From Romboutsia timonensis (GTDB taxonomy: Bacteria > Bacillota > Clostridia > Peptostreptococcales > Peptostreptococcaceae), in the NCBI RefSeq assembly GCF_900106845.1, contig NZ_LT629849.1:1-64000 (forward strand): a stretch of 64,000 bases of DNA, given 5' to 3'. Below, piece after piece: positions 39,916 to 50,854 of this stretch; position 1 is the stretch's first letter, and the number at the start of each line of letters is the position of its first letter. The translations under genes were made by a program, and so were the position numbers. Under the pieces are notes generated by a model. That model saw only the letters and a list, made by a program, of their open reading frames with translations, was not told where the DNA came from and made no database searches.

Positions 39916-40244
39916 AGAATGAACTACATGAAAAGTATTATAAATATAGACTTGGTAAAATAAATGAAGATGATAAATATATTTGTTCTGCATACTATAT
40001 TCTTTCGTCGATGGAGATGTTTTATAATACAGATTTACTATTAAACAATAATTTAAATAGAGATATGATATTAAAAAGATTTGAAAAGTCATCTAAATCT
40101 GAAAAAACTCTAATAAGGATAGCTATGAATCTATATAGAGGTTGTATAGATGAAGATTTTAATATGGCAAGGATTTTAAATTATATATTAGATGAGGAAA
40201 ATACAGATATAGTTTTAAATGCATATAAGGCATTTAGTGCATAA
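39911..40244 (+). pseudogene. 5'-truncated gene, resembles DUF6075-type mobile-element protein
   Basis: The plus-strand frame is open from the junction at about 39915 to the stop at 40244 (about 108 codons). The first in-frame ATG (40011) has no ribosome site, so the true start appears to be lost. The sequence contains KYICSAYYILSSMEMFYN, then KSEKTLIRIAMNLYRG, then ILDEENTDIVLNAYKAF, which recalls DUF6075 proteins found on Firmicute mobile elements (recognised from memory, unverified). A terminator follows. Its missing 5' part and the recombinase's missing part would both have lain at the same point. Confidence 0.6.
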
Positions 40245-40330
40245 AATGATTTAACATATAACTATAATAAAGCAAGATAATGTATCATGAGCTTAAAAAA
40301 CTAAATTGAACAAGTATAACAATATTTAAT

Positions 40331-40356
40331 AGGAAGTCTTTTATGACTTTCTTTTT
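40331..40356 (+). terminator. Terminator after the truncated mobile-element gene
   Basis: AGGAAGTC (40331-40338) pairs with GACTTTCT (40345-40352, one G-U pair) around TTTTAT, and TTTT follows. Confidence 0.65.
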
Positions 40357-40494
40357 AATTACACAAAACTATAAATATAGTGCTTAGATAATGAGAAATG
40401 CTATAATAACCATAAGGCATAATTATTGGTTAATTTATAATTGAAATAAACCTAACATAATAGAATAAAATATGTGAGGAGATGGAGAAAAAGA

Positions 40495-41163
40495 ATGTTT
40501 ACTATAATGATAATAGAAGATAATGAACTAATAAGAAATGAGATTCATAATTTATTAGATTTAAATAAATATAAAACAATAAAAATACATGATTTCAATA
40601 ACATTACAAATCAAGTAAAAGAGTATAATCCAGATTTAATACTGTTGGACATAAATTTACCAAATGATGATGGATTTAAAATATGTACAGAAATAAGGAG
40701 TTTTTCAAAAACACCTATAATATTTGTAACAAGTAGAAGTACAAATATTGATGAACTTATGGGAATAACTTTAGGAGCAGATGATTTTATAACAAAGCCA
40801 TATAATACACAGATACTTTTAGCAAGAGTAGCTTCAGTTTTGAAAAGAGCATATCCTAATGAAAAAATTACAGATAATATCGAACATAATGGTATAACTT
40901 TAAATATATTAACAAACACAATACAGTACAATGATAAATCAGTAGAACTTACTAAAAATGAATTTAAAATACTACATTACTTACTGATAAATAGAGGAAA
41001 GATAGTTTCGAGGGTAGATATATTAGACTACTTATGGGATAGTGCATTATTTGTAAATGATAATACACTTACAGTTAATATTACAAGAATAAGGAATAAG
41101 ATGGAAGAATTAGGGATAAAGGATTATATAAAAACTAAAAGAGGACAAGGTTATATGATATGA
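40495..41163 (+). CDS. BceR-like response regulator (OmpR/PhoB family)
   Basis: Two-component response regulator (222 aa from ATG 40495). The receiver domain has acidic residues IIEDNE, phosphoacceptor Asp in LILLDINLPNDDG, VTSRS and the lysine in FITKPY. The C-terminal winged helix (LTKNEFKILHYLLIN, DNTLTVNITRIRNKM, TKRGQGYMI) is OmpR/PhoB type. GGAGATGGAG lies before ATG 40495; the GTG at 40474 overlaps weaker sequence. Its TGA overlaps the kinase ATG (ATGA), so the pair is translationally coupled. Its target is probably the downstream transporter operator near 42185. Confidence 0.9.
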   Translation: MFTIMIIEDNELIRNEIHNLLDLNKYKTIKIHDFNNITNQVKEYNPDLILLDINLPNDDGFKICTEIRSFSKTPIIFVTSRSTNIDELMGITLGADDFITKPYNTQILLARVASVLKRAYPNEKITDNIEHNGITLNILTNTIQYNDKSVELTKNEFKILHYLLINRGKIVSRVDILDYLWDSALFVNDNTLTVNITRIRNKMEELGIKDYIKTKRGQGYMI

Positions 41164-42170
41164 GTATACAAGAGTATCTAAATAAAAGGATTGGAGTAAT
41201 TAGTTTAAATATTATATCTTTAATAGTATTGTCTGTATTTCTATTTAGTTCAGGAAATACATTTGAAGTCATAAAGATTATATGGATTACATGGGGAATG
41301 GTATTATCGATGTATCTCTTACATGAATATAAGACCATAGAGAAGCATTTCTATAAACTAAATAAGTATATTGAAAATACAGATAAAAAGTATCTATTAA
41401 GTGAAATAATAGAGCAACCTAAATACATAGAAGCAATACCATATTACTATATTTTGAAAAAAGCTAGTAAGTCTATGAGAGAAGAAATAAATACAATAAA
41501 AAATCAAAAAAAGGATTATAAAGAGTACATAGAAAAATGGATACATGAGGTAAAAACACCTATTTCAGCTATTAAGTTAATAGAAGAGAACAACAAAACA
41601 TCTACATCAAGGTTAGTATTACAAGAATTAGAAGAAATTGATAGATATGTAGAGCAAGCATTATTCTATGCTCGAAGTGAAGATGTTGAAAAAGACTATT
41701 TAGTAAAAGAAATCTCTTTAGAAAAATGTATAAATAGTGTCATCACTCGAAATAAGCAAGTACTTATACTTAATAGTATTGATATAGAGATATATGATAT
41801 TTGCGAAAGTGTATATAGTGATAGTAAATGGCTAGAGTTCATATTAAATCAAATTATAGTCAATTGTATAAAATATAGAAAAGAGAATGAAAGTACTATA
41901 AAAATATATACTAAAGAAATAAAAAATGCAGTTGATTTAACTATTTATGATAATGGAATAGGGATACCTAGTGATGAGATAAGTAGGGTATTTAATAAAG
42001 GGTTTACAGGAAATAAAGGTCGTGTAAATTATAAATCAACAGGCATAGGATTGTACTTGTGCAAAAAACTGTGTGATAAGTTAGGTTTATTAATAAAAAT
42101 TGAATCAGAAGAAAATGAGTATACAAAGATTAATATTATTTTTCCAAAGGGGAACTTTTCTAAGGTTTAG
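41160..42170 (+). CDS. BceS-like intramembrane-sensing histidine kinase
   Basis: Sensor kinase (336 aa) with two closely spaced N-terminal transmembrane helices (about residues 13-30 and 36-53) and almost no external loop, the hallmark of BceS-type kinases that sense through their partner ABC transporter. The phosphoacceptor box is WIHEVKTPISAIKL. N, G1 and G2 boxes are present (NQIIVNCIKY, DNGIGIPSDE, GIGLYLCKKL). It sits between the response regulator and the ABC genes. Confidence 0.9.
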   Translation: MSIQEYLNKRIGVISLNIISLIVLSVFLFSSGNTFEVIKIIWITWGMVLSMYLLHEYKTIEKHFYKLNKYIENTDKKYLLSEIIEQPKYIEAIPYYYILKKASKSMREEINTIKNQKKDYKEYIEKWIHEVKTPISAIKLIEENNKTSTSRLVLQELEEIDRYVEQALFYARSEDVEKDYLVKEISLEKCINSVITRNKQVLILNSIDIEIYDICESVYSDSKWLEFILNQIIVNCIKYRKENESTIKIYTKEIKNAVDLTIYDNGIGIPSDEISRVFNKGFTGNKGRVNYKSTGIGLYLCKKLCDKLGLLIKIESEENEYTKINIIFPKGNFSKV

Positions 42171-42184
42171 GAAAATACATCTCT

Positions 42185-42204
42185 ATGTTACAATATCGTA
42201 ACAT
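42185..42204 (+). promoter_or_regulatory. Inverted repeat resembling a BceR-type operator
   Basis: ATGTTAC (42185-42191) and GTAACAT (42198-42204) form a perfect inverted repeat 66 bases before the ABC ATPase start. Read inside it, TTACA-ATAT-CGTAA fits the TnACA-N4-TGTAA pattern described for BceR-like regulators with one mismatch. Position and sequence suggest it drives transporter expression in response to the adjacent two-component system. Confidence 0.55.
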
Positions 42205-42269
42205 TAATGAAAGGTTAAATCGAATCAAAGTAGAGATAAATCATATAAAATAACCTTGAGGTGATAAAT

Positions 42270-43037
42270 ATGGGTGAAATATTAAAGATTGATAGTATAG
42301 AAAAATACTATGGAAATAAGGGTAATATATTAAAAGCAATTGATGATGTAAGCTTCGAGGTACAAAAAGGTGAATTCGTAGGGGTTATGGGACCATCTGG
42401 TTCAGGAAAAACAACTTTGCTAAATGTTATAGCAACGATTGATGAGGTAAGTTCTGGTCACATTTATTTAAATGGAAAAGATTTAACGGAAATAAATAAA
42501 AAGGAAATAGGTAGATTTAGAAGAGAAAATTTAGGATTTATATTTCAGGATTTTAACTTGATAGATACTTTGACAATACATGAAAATATAGCTTTAGCAC
42601 TAACCATAAATAAAACTAATAAAAATGAAATAGATGGTAAGGTAAATTCAGTAGCAAAAGAACTCGGTATAGAAGAAATACTTACAAAATACCCATATGA
42701 AGTATCAGGAGGACAAAAACAAAGAACAGCTTGTGCAAGAGCGTTAATAACAAATCCAAAGTTGATACTTGCAGATGAGCCAACAGGAGCATTAGACTCA
42801 AGGTCAGCTCAAATGTTGATAGAGATGATATCAAGTTTAAATAAAGACTTTAAAGCTACAATACTAATGGTAACTCATGATTCTTTTACGGCGAGTTATT
42901 GTGATAGGATTTTATTTATTAAAGATGGAAAGATATTTACAGAATTAGTAAGAGGTAATAATACACGAAAACAATTTTTTAATCAGATACTAGATGTAGT
43001 TGCATTGTTAGGTGGTGATGTAAGGGATGTACGTTAA
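42270..43037 (+). CDS. BceA-like ABC transporter ATP-binding protein
   Basis: MacB/BceA-type ATPase (255 aa from ATG 42270). Walker A GPSGSGKTT, Q-loop FIFQDFNLIDTL, signature YEVSGGQKQR, Walker B LILADEPTGALDS and the H-loop (VTHD) are all present. GAGGTGAT at 42258-42265 decides the start; the GTG at 42261 lies within it. With the following large permease it forms an exporter-like or target-protecting module against peptide antibiotics. It overlaps the permease gene by 11 bases. Confidence 0.93.
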   Translation: MGEILKIDSIEKYYGNKGNILKAIDDVSFEVQKGEFVGVMGPSGSGKTTLLNVIATIDEVSSGHIYLNGKDLTEINKKEIGRFRRENLGFIFQDFNLIDTLTIHENIALALTINKTNKNEIDGKVNSVAKELGIEEILTKYPYEVSGGQKQRTACARALITNPKLILADEPTGALDSRSAQMLIEMISSLNKDFKATILMVTHDSFTASYCDRILFIKDGKIFTELVRGNNTRKQFFNQILDVVALLGGDVRDVR

Positions 43038-45111
43038 ACTAGCCATAAATAATGCAAAGAAATCTATTAAAGATTATTTGATATATTTTATAACTATAAC
43101 AATGTGTGTAAGTTTATTTTATGCTTTTACATCTTTATCAAGTTCTAGTTATGAACTGATAACAGAGGATTCTTATAATTTTGAACAATTAAAGAAGATG
43201 TTAAAGTATTCGACTTATGTAATCACAGCTTTACTTGCAATACTTGTTGCTTATGTAAGTAAGTATATGATTAGAAGGAGACAAAAAGAGTTTGCAACAT
43301 ATATCTTATTAGGGGCTGAGCAAAAAAGTATAGCACTTATGTTTTTTGTAGAGATGTTAATAGTAGGTATACTATCTGTAGTTTGTGGAATATTTGTTGG
43401 AACACTTTTTTCACAACTTGTTACAGCATTAGTTTATATAAGTGCTAAACAGGAAGTTGTATTTTCGTTCAAGCTTTACTTTGATACTATTTTTATAACA
43501 TTTGCATTCTTCATTAGTATGTTTTGTATAGTAGGTATACATAATATAAAAGTTTTAAATAAATCAAAACTTATAGATATGATGAATAATAGCAAGATAA
43601 GTGAGTTTAAATTTAAGAAAAGTAAGAACGTTTATACGGTAATATTTTTAGCATCATTAATATTATATAGTATATTTGCATATTCAGCTAAATTCATATT
43701 AGACACTAAAAAGAATATGAGTATTAGCAATTATGTAGTGAGTACTCAACAAATGGTATTAGCAGAAGTAGTTTCGCTGGTTTCATTTATATTGGCTACG
43801 TATGCTTTATTTTATTCTATATCCTATATTGCTATAAGGATAAAAGAGAAATACGTGAATTTCAAATATAAAGGGACGAATTTATTTTTGTTAGGAGGTA
43901 TATTATCTAAAATAAATACAACTCCTACTCTGATGGCGACTATATCATTGACATTTTTAGGAGCTTCAATAAGTTTTATAGTTACATTATTAATGTCTCA
44001 ATGGTCTTTAGGATATTTAGATTATAGAGTTCCATTTGATATAGAGTTAAGAAGTGGGTACTTGGATAAAAATAACGATGAAAAATATAGTATAAATAAA
44101 ATAGAAGAAATTCCTAAATTCCAATATTCAGATATAATAAATTATATAAAAGATTATGGTGTGGATATAGATGAGTATGAAGAAGTTGAAAAGTATTTCT
44201 TAAATGAAGAAGATTTTTATAAAAGGGATGATATGAGCATACCACCATTAGCTATAAGTTTAAGTGACTTCAATAAATTAAGAAATATGCAAGGGTATGA
44301 ACAAATAAATCTAGCAAATTACGAATACACAACTCAGTGGGATGGTAATACTGAAGATAGTGAAATAGAGAACTATATAAATCAAAATAAATTTTTAAAT
44401 GTAAGTGGAAGTGATATGAAGATTAGTAAAGATGGATATTATAAGGAAACATTAGGTGAAGGAATTTATAATTATCCTGCTAAAAATATCATTATACTTC
44501 CTGATGAAATATGCAAAGGTCTTGTAGGAGCAGGAGTAGACTTATTTATTACAACAAATAATGAAATGAAGTATGAAGATGCTCTTGAATTTGAGTATGA
44601 ATATATACCTACATGGTTTGAAAACAATAACAAAGATTTGATGAAAAAATATGATTCATCTTATCAATTTATTGTTGGAAGGATTAAGTCAGCGGAAACT
44701 AGTGAAATATTAAATGCCAGCTTAGGAATGAGGATATTGGGATTATATTTAGGTACAGTTTTACTTATGATAAGTTTAACAGTGCTTGCGCTTCAACAAC
44801 TCACAGATTCCATTGAACATAAACAAAGATTTAATATTTTACGAAAGCTTGGAATAGAAGAAGGTGAAATCAATAAAATTGTATTAAAGCAAATAGGAAT
44901 CTACTTTGCAATTCCTGTGACAATAGGTGTAATAGGGTTTGTAGTATTTATATATAACTACTACCATATATTTGAAACTCAGATGAGTTCATATGTGGGT
45001 GATAAAATGTTTATATTAAATATGATTATAGGAATAGTGCTTATGATTATAGTATATGTAAGTTACTTCTTAGGAACATACTATACGTTTAAAAGAAATA
45101 TAAAAAATTAG
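43027..45111 (+). CDS. BceB-like ABC transporter permease (FtsX-type)
   Basis: Large permease (694 aa) with ten predicted hydrophobic segments: one at the N-terminus, a cluster at about 55-185, further pairs at about 200-340, a large external domain of about 200 residues (about 345-560, rich in Asp, Glu and Asn), then three C-terminal helices. This 1-3-2-1-3-like layout with a big external loop between helices 7 and 8 is the BceB type. The external domain is the likely peptide-antibiotic sensor. Substrate is unknown; bacitracin or lantibiotic-like peptides are typical for the family. Confidence 0.9.
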   Translation: MYVKLAINNAKKSIKDYLIYFITITMCVSLFYAFTSLSSSSYELITEDSYNFEQLKKMLKYSTYVITALLAILVAYVSKYMIRRRQKEFATYILLGAEQKSIALMFFVEMLIVGILSVVCGIFVGTLFSQLVTALVYISAKQEVVFSFKLYFDTIFITFAFFISMFCIVGIHNIKVLNKSKLIDMMNNSKISEFKFKKSKNVYTVIFLASLILYSIFAYSAKFILDTKKNMSISNYVVSTQQMVLAEVVSLVSFILATYALFYSISYIAIRIKEKYVNFKYKGTNLFLLGGILSKINTTPTLMATISLTFLGASISFIVTLLMSQWSLGYLDYRVPFDIELRSGYLDKNNDEKYSINKIEEIPKFQYSDIINYIKDYGVDIDEYEEVEKYFLNEEDFYKRDDMSIPPLAISLSDFNKLRNMQGYEQINLANYEYTTQWDGNTEDSEIENYINQNKFLNVSGSDMKISKDGYYKETLGEGIYNYPAKNIIILPDEICKGLVGAGVDLFITTNNEMKYEDALEFEYEYIPTWFENNNKDLMKKYDSSYQFIVGRIKSAETSEILNASLGMRILGLYLGTVLLMISLTVLALQQLTDSIEHKQRFNILRKLGIEEGEINKIVLKQIGIYFAIPVTIGVIGFVVFIYNYYHIFETQMSSYVGDKMFILNMIIGIVLMIIVYVSYFLGTYYTFKRNIKN

Positions 45112-45490
45112 CTATAATCTTTACGTTATATCAATAGAAGTACTGATTTAGACACAAATTTGATGTAATATTAGTTTTAAAAGGTAAATAATACTACATA
45201 CATTTTTAAAATAATGTCTACGCTCAGCACTCAAGGCACGTTGAGACTGTAGCTAAACTAAGAAGAGTAGTATAATTAATATAAGAACCAACTTAACTAT
45301 TGAGTTTAATAGTAAAGTTGGTTTTTAGATATATTTTATATAAGTAAACACTCAATATAATAAAACTTTTAATAATTTAATATCTTAATAAATATTATTG
45401 TACTAAATTATAATTAAAAGTCCCAAATGTTGAAAAATATGGTATATTTATATATATTATAAAACACTAAATAATAAGGAGATTATAAAA
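45112..45490. other. Intergenic region after the Bce-type module
   Basis: About 380 bases with no gene seen. It contains an imperfect stem segment at about 45222-45254 (CTCAAGGCACGTTGAG core) of higher G+C than its surroundings, and a terminator at 45286-45327. The G+C-richer segment may be a relic of the same integrated element or a small intergenic repeat; I cannot decide. Confidence 0.45.
45286..45327 (+). terminator. Terminator after the Bce-type module
   Basis: AACCAACTTAACTATT (45286-45301) pairs with AATAGTAAAGTTGGTT (45308-45323) with one mismatch, and TTT follows. Confidence 0.85.
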
Positions 45491-45811
45491 ATGGCTGGAG
45501 ATAAAATAATTTGTCATTGTAAACAAGTAAGTTACATAGATATAAGAAAGGCAATGATAGCAGGTGCTCGTACAGTACAAGAGATAAAAGATATGACTGG
45601 AGCAGCTACTGGATGTGGAAGATGTGTAGGAGAAATAGAAAAAATATTAGCATCAGTATGTGGATGTAAGGGAGTTTCTCTTGAAGATGTAGTAAATGCA
45701 GTTAAAAATGGTGCAGAAACTACAGAAAAAGTGGCTGAAATAACAGGAGCAGGTTCAGCTTGTGGAAGATGTAAAGCTCTTGTTCAAAATGTAATAGATA
45801 TAAAAAGATAG
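45491..45811 (+). CDS. Tandem BFD-like [2Fe-2S]-binding protein
   Basis: A 106-residue stand-alone protein made of two copies of the bacterioferritin-associated-ferredoxin-like domain. Copy one has ligands Cys8, Cys10, Cys42 and Cys45; copy two has Cys57, Cys59, Cys91 and Cys94. The spacing is identical in both copies (C-x-C, 31 residues, C-x2-C), and both contain TGA followed by CGRC. It should bind two [2Fe-2S] clusters. Such domains are usually single or part of larger enzymes. It may act in electron transfer or iron-sulfur handling; the partner is not evident from neighbours. The ribosome site is AAGGAG. Confidence 0.85.
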   Translation: MAGDKIICHCKQVSYIDIRKAMIAGARTVQEIKDMTGAATGCGRCVGEIEKILASVCGCKGVSLEDVVNAVKNGAETTEKVAEITGAGSACGRCKALVQNVIDIKR

Positions 45812-45994
45812 TATTTAATCTAAACAATTGGATAAAATACTATTAAATAAATGTATCTTACACCTCAGATTAATATCATCATAGTTTGCATACATTTATC
45901 TTAAATAGATTAAGTCCTTCAATTTTGAAGGACTTTTTACTTTTATAGTAATAATAGCATTATTAAAAATATATCCTTATATAGGGGTGAAGTT

Positions 45995-46930
45995 ATGAAG
46001 GTTTTATTTACTAAGGATTATGGAAAAGAAAAGTTTGATAAAATAAGGGAATTAGGATATGAAATTATGTATTATAATGAAAATATTGTAACTAATAATG
46101 AGGATGTAGATAGTGCTGATATATTAGTTACGTATAATCCATTTAGGACTCTAGATATAAATAAAATGGAAAATTTAAAATATATACAGACAACTAGCAT
46201 AGGTATAGATCAGATACCCGTAGATAAAATTTTAAATAGAGATATTGTCATAGCTAATAACAAGGGTGGTTATAGTATACCAATAGGCGAATGGATAGTT
46301 ATGTCTATATTAGAAATATATAAAAATAGTAAAAAGTTCCACGAACAACAAATAAATAAGAAGTGGAAAATGAATTTTTCTATAACTGAATTAAGTGGTA
46401 AGAAAATTGGATTTATAGGAACAGGGACATTAGCTACAGAAGCAGCTAAAAGGTTACAAGGGTTTGATGTTGAAGTTTGGGGAGTTAATACAACTGGTCA
46501 CAATAGAGAATATTTTGATAAGTGTTTTGCAAGTGATAAAATGGATGAAGTATTTAAAAATTGTGATGTAGTTGTAGTTACGATACCGGCAACAAAAGAT
46601 ACTTTAGGAATTATAAACAAAGATAAATTTGAAATTATGAAAGATGATTCTGTATTTATAAATGTTGGAAGAGGAAATATTATTAATGAAAAAGATTTAA
46701 TAAAATACATGAATAAGTTTAGGGGAGTTGCCTTAGATGTATTTGAAAATGAGCCATTAGATAAAAATAGTGAGCTATGGGAATTTGATAATATAATTAT
46801 AACACCTCATAATTCATGGGCATCTGATAAGAATGAGGAGAGAACTTTTAATATGATTTATGATAATTTAAAAAATTATATTGAAAATAAGCCTTTAAAA
46901 AATACAGTTGATATACTCAAAGGATATTAA
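45995..46930 (+). CDS. D-2-hydroxyacid dehydrogenase family protein
   Basis: NAD(P)-dependent oxidoreductase of the D-isomer 2-hydroxyacid family (311 aa). The nucleotide-binding loop is IGFIGTGTLATEAA, and the catalytic Arg, Glu and His are visible in VGRGNIINEKDL, DVFENEPL and TPHNSW. The residue pattern is of the family; the substrate (phosphoglycerate, lactate, glyoxylate-type or other) cannot be assigned. The ribosome site is AGGGGTGA. It is a single gene between terminators, convergent with a permease gene. Confidence 0.87.
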   Translation: MKVLFTKDYGKEKFDKIRELGYEIMYYNENIVTNNEDVDSADILVTYNPFRTLDINKMENLKYIQTTSIGIDQIPVDKILNRDIVIANNKGGYSIPIGEWIVMSILEIYKNSKKFHEQQINKKWKMNFSITELSGKKIGFIGTGTLATEAAKRLQGFDVEVWGVNTTGHNREYFDKCFASDKMDEVFKNCDVVVVTIPATKDTLGIINKDKFEIMKDDSVFINVGRGNIINEKDLIKYMNKFRGVALDVFENEPLDKNSELWEFDNIIITPHNSWASDKNEERTFNMIYDNLKNYIENKPLKNTVDILKGY

Positions 46931-46935
46931 GTAAT

Positions 46936-46969
46936 AAAAAAACTACTCACACGGGTGAGTAGTTTTTTT
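46936..46969. terminator. Bidirectional terminator
   Basis: AAAAAAACTACTCAC (46936-46950) pairs with GTGAGTAGTTTTTTT (46955-46969) around ACGG. A-run and T-run make it work for both convergent genes. Confidence 0.9.
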
Positions 46970-46976
46970 ATTTATA

Positions 46977-48323
46977 TTAAGCAGCTTTTTCTGTTGCTTC
47001 AGAATTAGCTTTATTCTTATTCATGTAAGAGTAAACTGGTAAACCTAGAAGAGTTATAACTAATCCTCCTAAAGATATCATAGTATTAGTCATTCCAGAT
47101 AAGAATAATTGGTTTACTACAACAAATACACCACATGCTATAGCTATCATTGGAACTATAGGATATAGAGGTACTCTGTATGGTCTGTGTAAGTTTGGTT
47201 GATCTTTTCTAAGTTTTATAACACCTATGAATGTTAATGTATAGAATGCCCAAACAGCGAATATAGCTAAATCAGTTAATAAGTTGAATTGTCCTGATAA
47301 TGCATATAAGCATGATAATACTGCCATTGCTAATGTTGCATTAGCTGGAACACCATTTTTACTTAATTTACCTAATGCTGCAGGTAAATTCTTTTGTTCA
47401 CCTAAAGTGTAAACTATTCTTGGTCCAGTTAATAAGTAACCATTAAGAGCACCAAATAAAGATATTAATATACCAACAGTTATAAATTTACCACCCATTG
47501 GTCCGAATAAGTGCTCAGCAACTGCTGAAGCAGGAGAAGCTACGTTAGCTAATTCACTAGCTGGTAATACCCAAAGGTAAGCTAAGTTTATAACTACGTA
47601 TACTGCCATAACTAAAGATAAACCACCAATTATTGCTTTTGGTAAATCTTTTCCTGGATCTTTCATTTCACCAGCTATAGCACCAACGTTTATCCATCCA
47701 TCGTAAGCGAATAATACAGCTATTAATAATTGTCCTATTATGCTCATTGGGTTTACACCTTCAGCAACCATAGGTTGTACTATAGGGTTATTTCCTTCAC
47801 CTTTTATAAATCCGAATATCATTATTAATATAAGAGGAAGTAATTTACCTACAGTTGATACAGTTTGTATCATACCACCAGCTTTAGAACTAATATTGTT
47901 TAATACAGATATTAATAATATGATTCCTAATGCTATAGGCATTGATAAAGATTCGTTTCCTAATAATCCAGCAGATTGTTGTCCGAACATAACTGCTAAA
48001 GCAGCTATTGTAGCAGGGAAGAATAATACAGATTGCATCCATCCTGTTAAGAAACCAAGTTTCTTACCGTAGATTTCTTCTATATATACCATCATTCCAC
48101 CTGTTTTAGGTATTGCAGCTGAAACTTCTGCTGCAGTAAGTCCAGCAGCTATTGTTACTATACCTGCTAAAACCCATACTAACATTCCAAGTCCTGGTGC
48201 ACCACCAGTTAAAGTGTAAACAGCTTGAGGTTTAAAGAATACTCCACCACCGATAACCATACCAACAACAGTTGATAAAGCAGCAGCAACACCTAAGCTT
48301 TTTTCAAGTTGCTTGTTCTCCAT
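46977..48323 (-). CDS. APC-family amino acid permease (SteT/LAT-like)
   Basis: Membrane transporter of 448 residues with about twelve hydrophobic segments. The N-terminus has the APC signature VIGGGVFFKPQAVY after a short cytoplasmic tail, then TAAEVSAAIPKTGGMMVYIEEIYG; the middle region with AYDGWINVGAIAGEMKDPGKDLPKA is typical of LAT-type amino acid exchangers such as SteT. A paralogue lies at 59503-60858. The substrate is not determinable; a role as serine/threonine exchanger is a family-based guess. A short near-palindrome lies upstream. Confidence 0.9.
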   Translation of the reverse strand: MENKQLEKSLGVAAALSTVVGMVIGGGVFFKPQAVYTLTGGAPGLGMLVWVLAGIVTIAAGLTAAEVSAAIPKTGGMMVYIEEIYGKKLGFLTGWMQSVLFFPATIAALAVMFGQQSAGLLGNESLSMPIALGIILLISVLNNISSKAGGMIQTVSTVGKLLPLILIMIFGFIKGEGNNPIVQPMVAEGVNPMSIIGQLLIAVLFAYDGWINVGAIAGEMKDPGKDLPKAIIGGLSLVMAVYVVINLAYLWVLPASELANVASPASAVAEHLFGPMGGKFITVGILISLFGALNGYLLTGPRIVYTLGEQKNLPAALGKLSKNGVPANATLAMAVLSCLYALSGQFNLLTDLAIFAVWAFYTLTFIGVIKLRKDQPNLHRPYRVPLYPIVPMIAIACGVFVVVNQLFLSGMTNTMISLGGLVITLLGLPVYSYMNKNKANSEATEKAA

Positions 48324-50655
<2,332 letters not shown>

Positions 50656-50854
50656 TATTTAGAAAATATATATATGTTAAACTCGAAATATTAAGGATAT
50701 TAAAAATAGATATATATGCTTAAATATGGAAAAATCCTAACTACTTATGATAATATTATAACTATAATGTTAATTAAATTTATAAAGTAGTTATATAAAA
50801 ATATATAAAGTTAATATATAAAAGTATTAGATGAATTTAAGTGAGGTATTATAA

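Noticed and set aside
40011-40244. Independent 77-residue gene starting at ATG 40011
   Set aside because: There is no ribosome site before this ATG, and the frame continues upstream to the junction at about 39915 with protein-like sequence, so it is better read as the rest of a longer gene.
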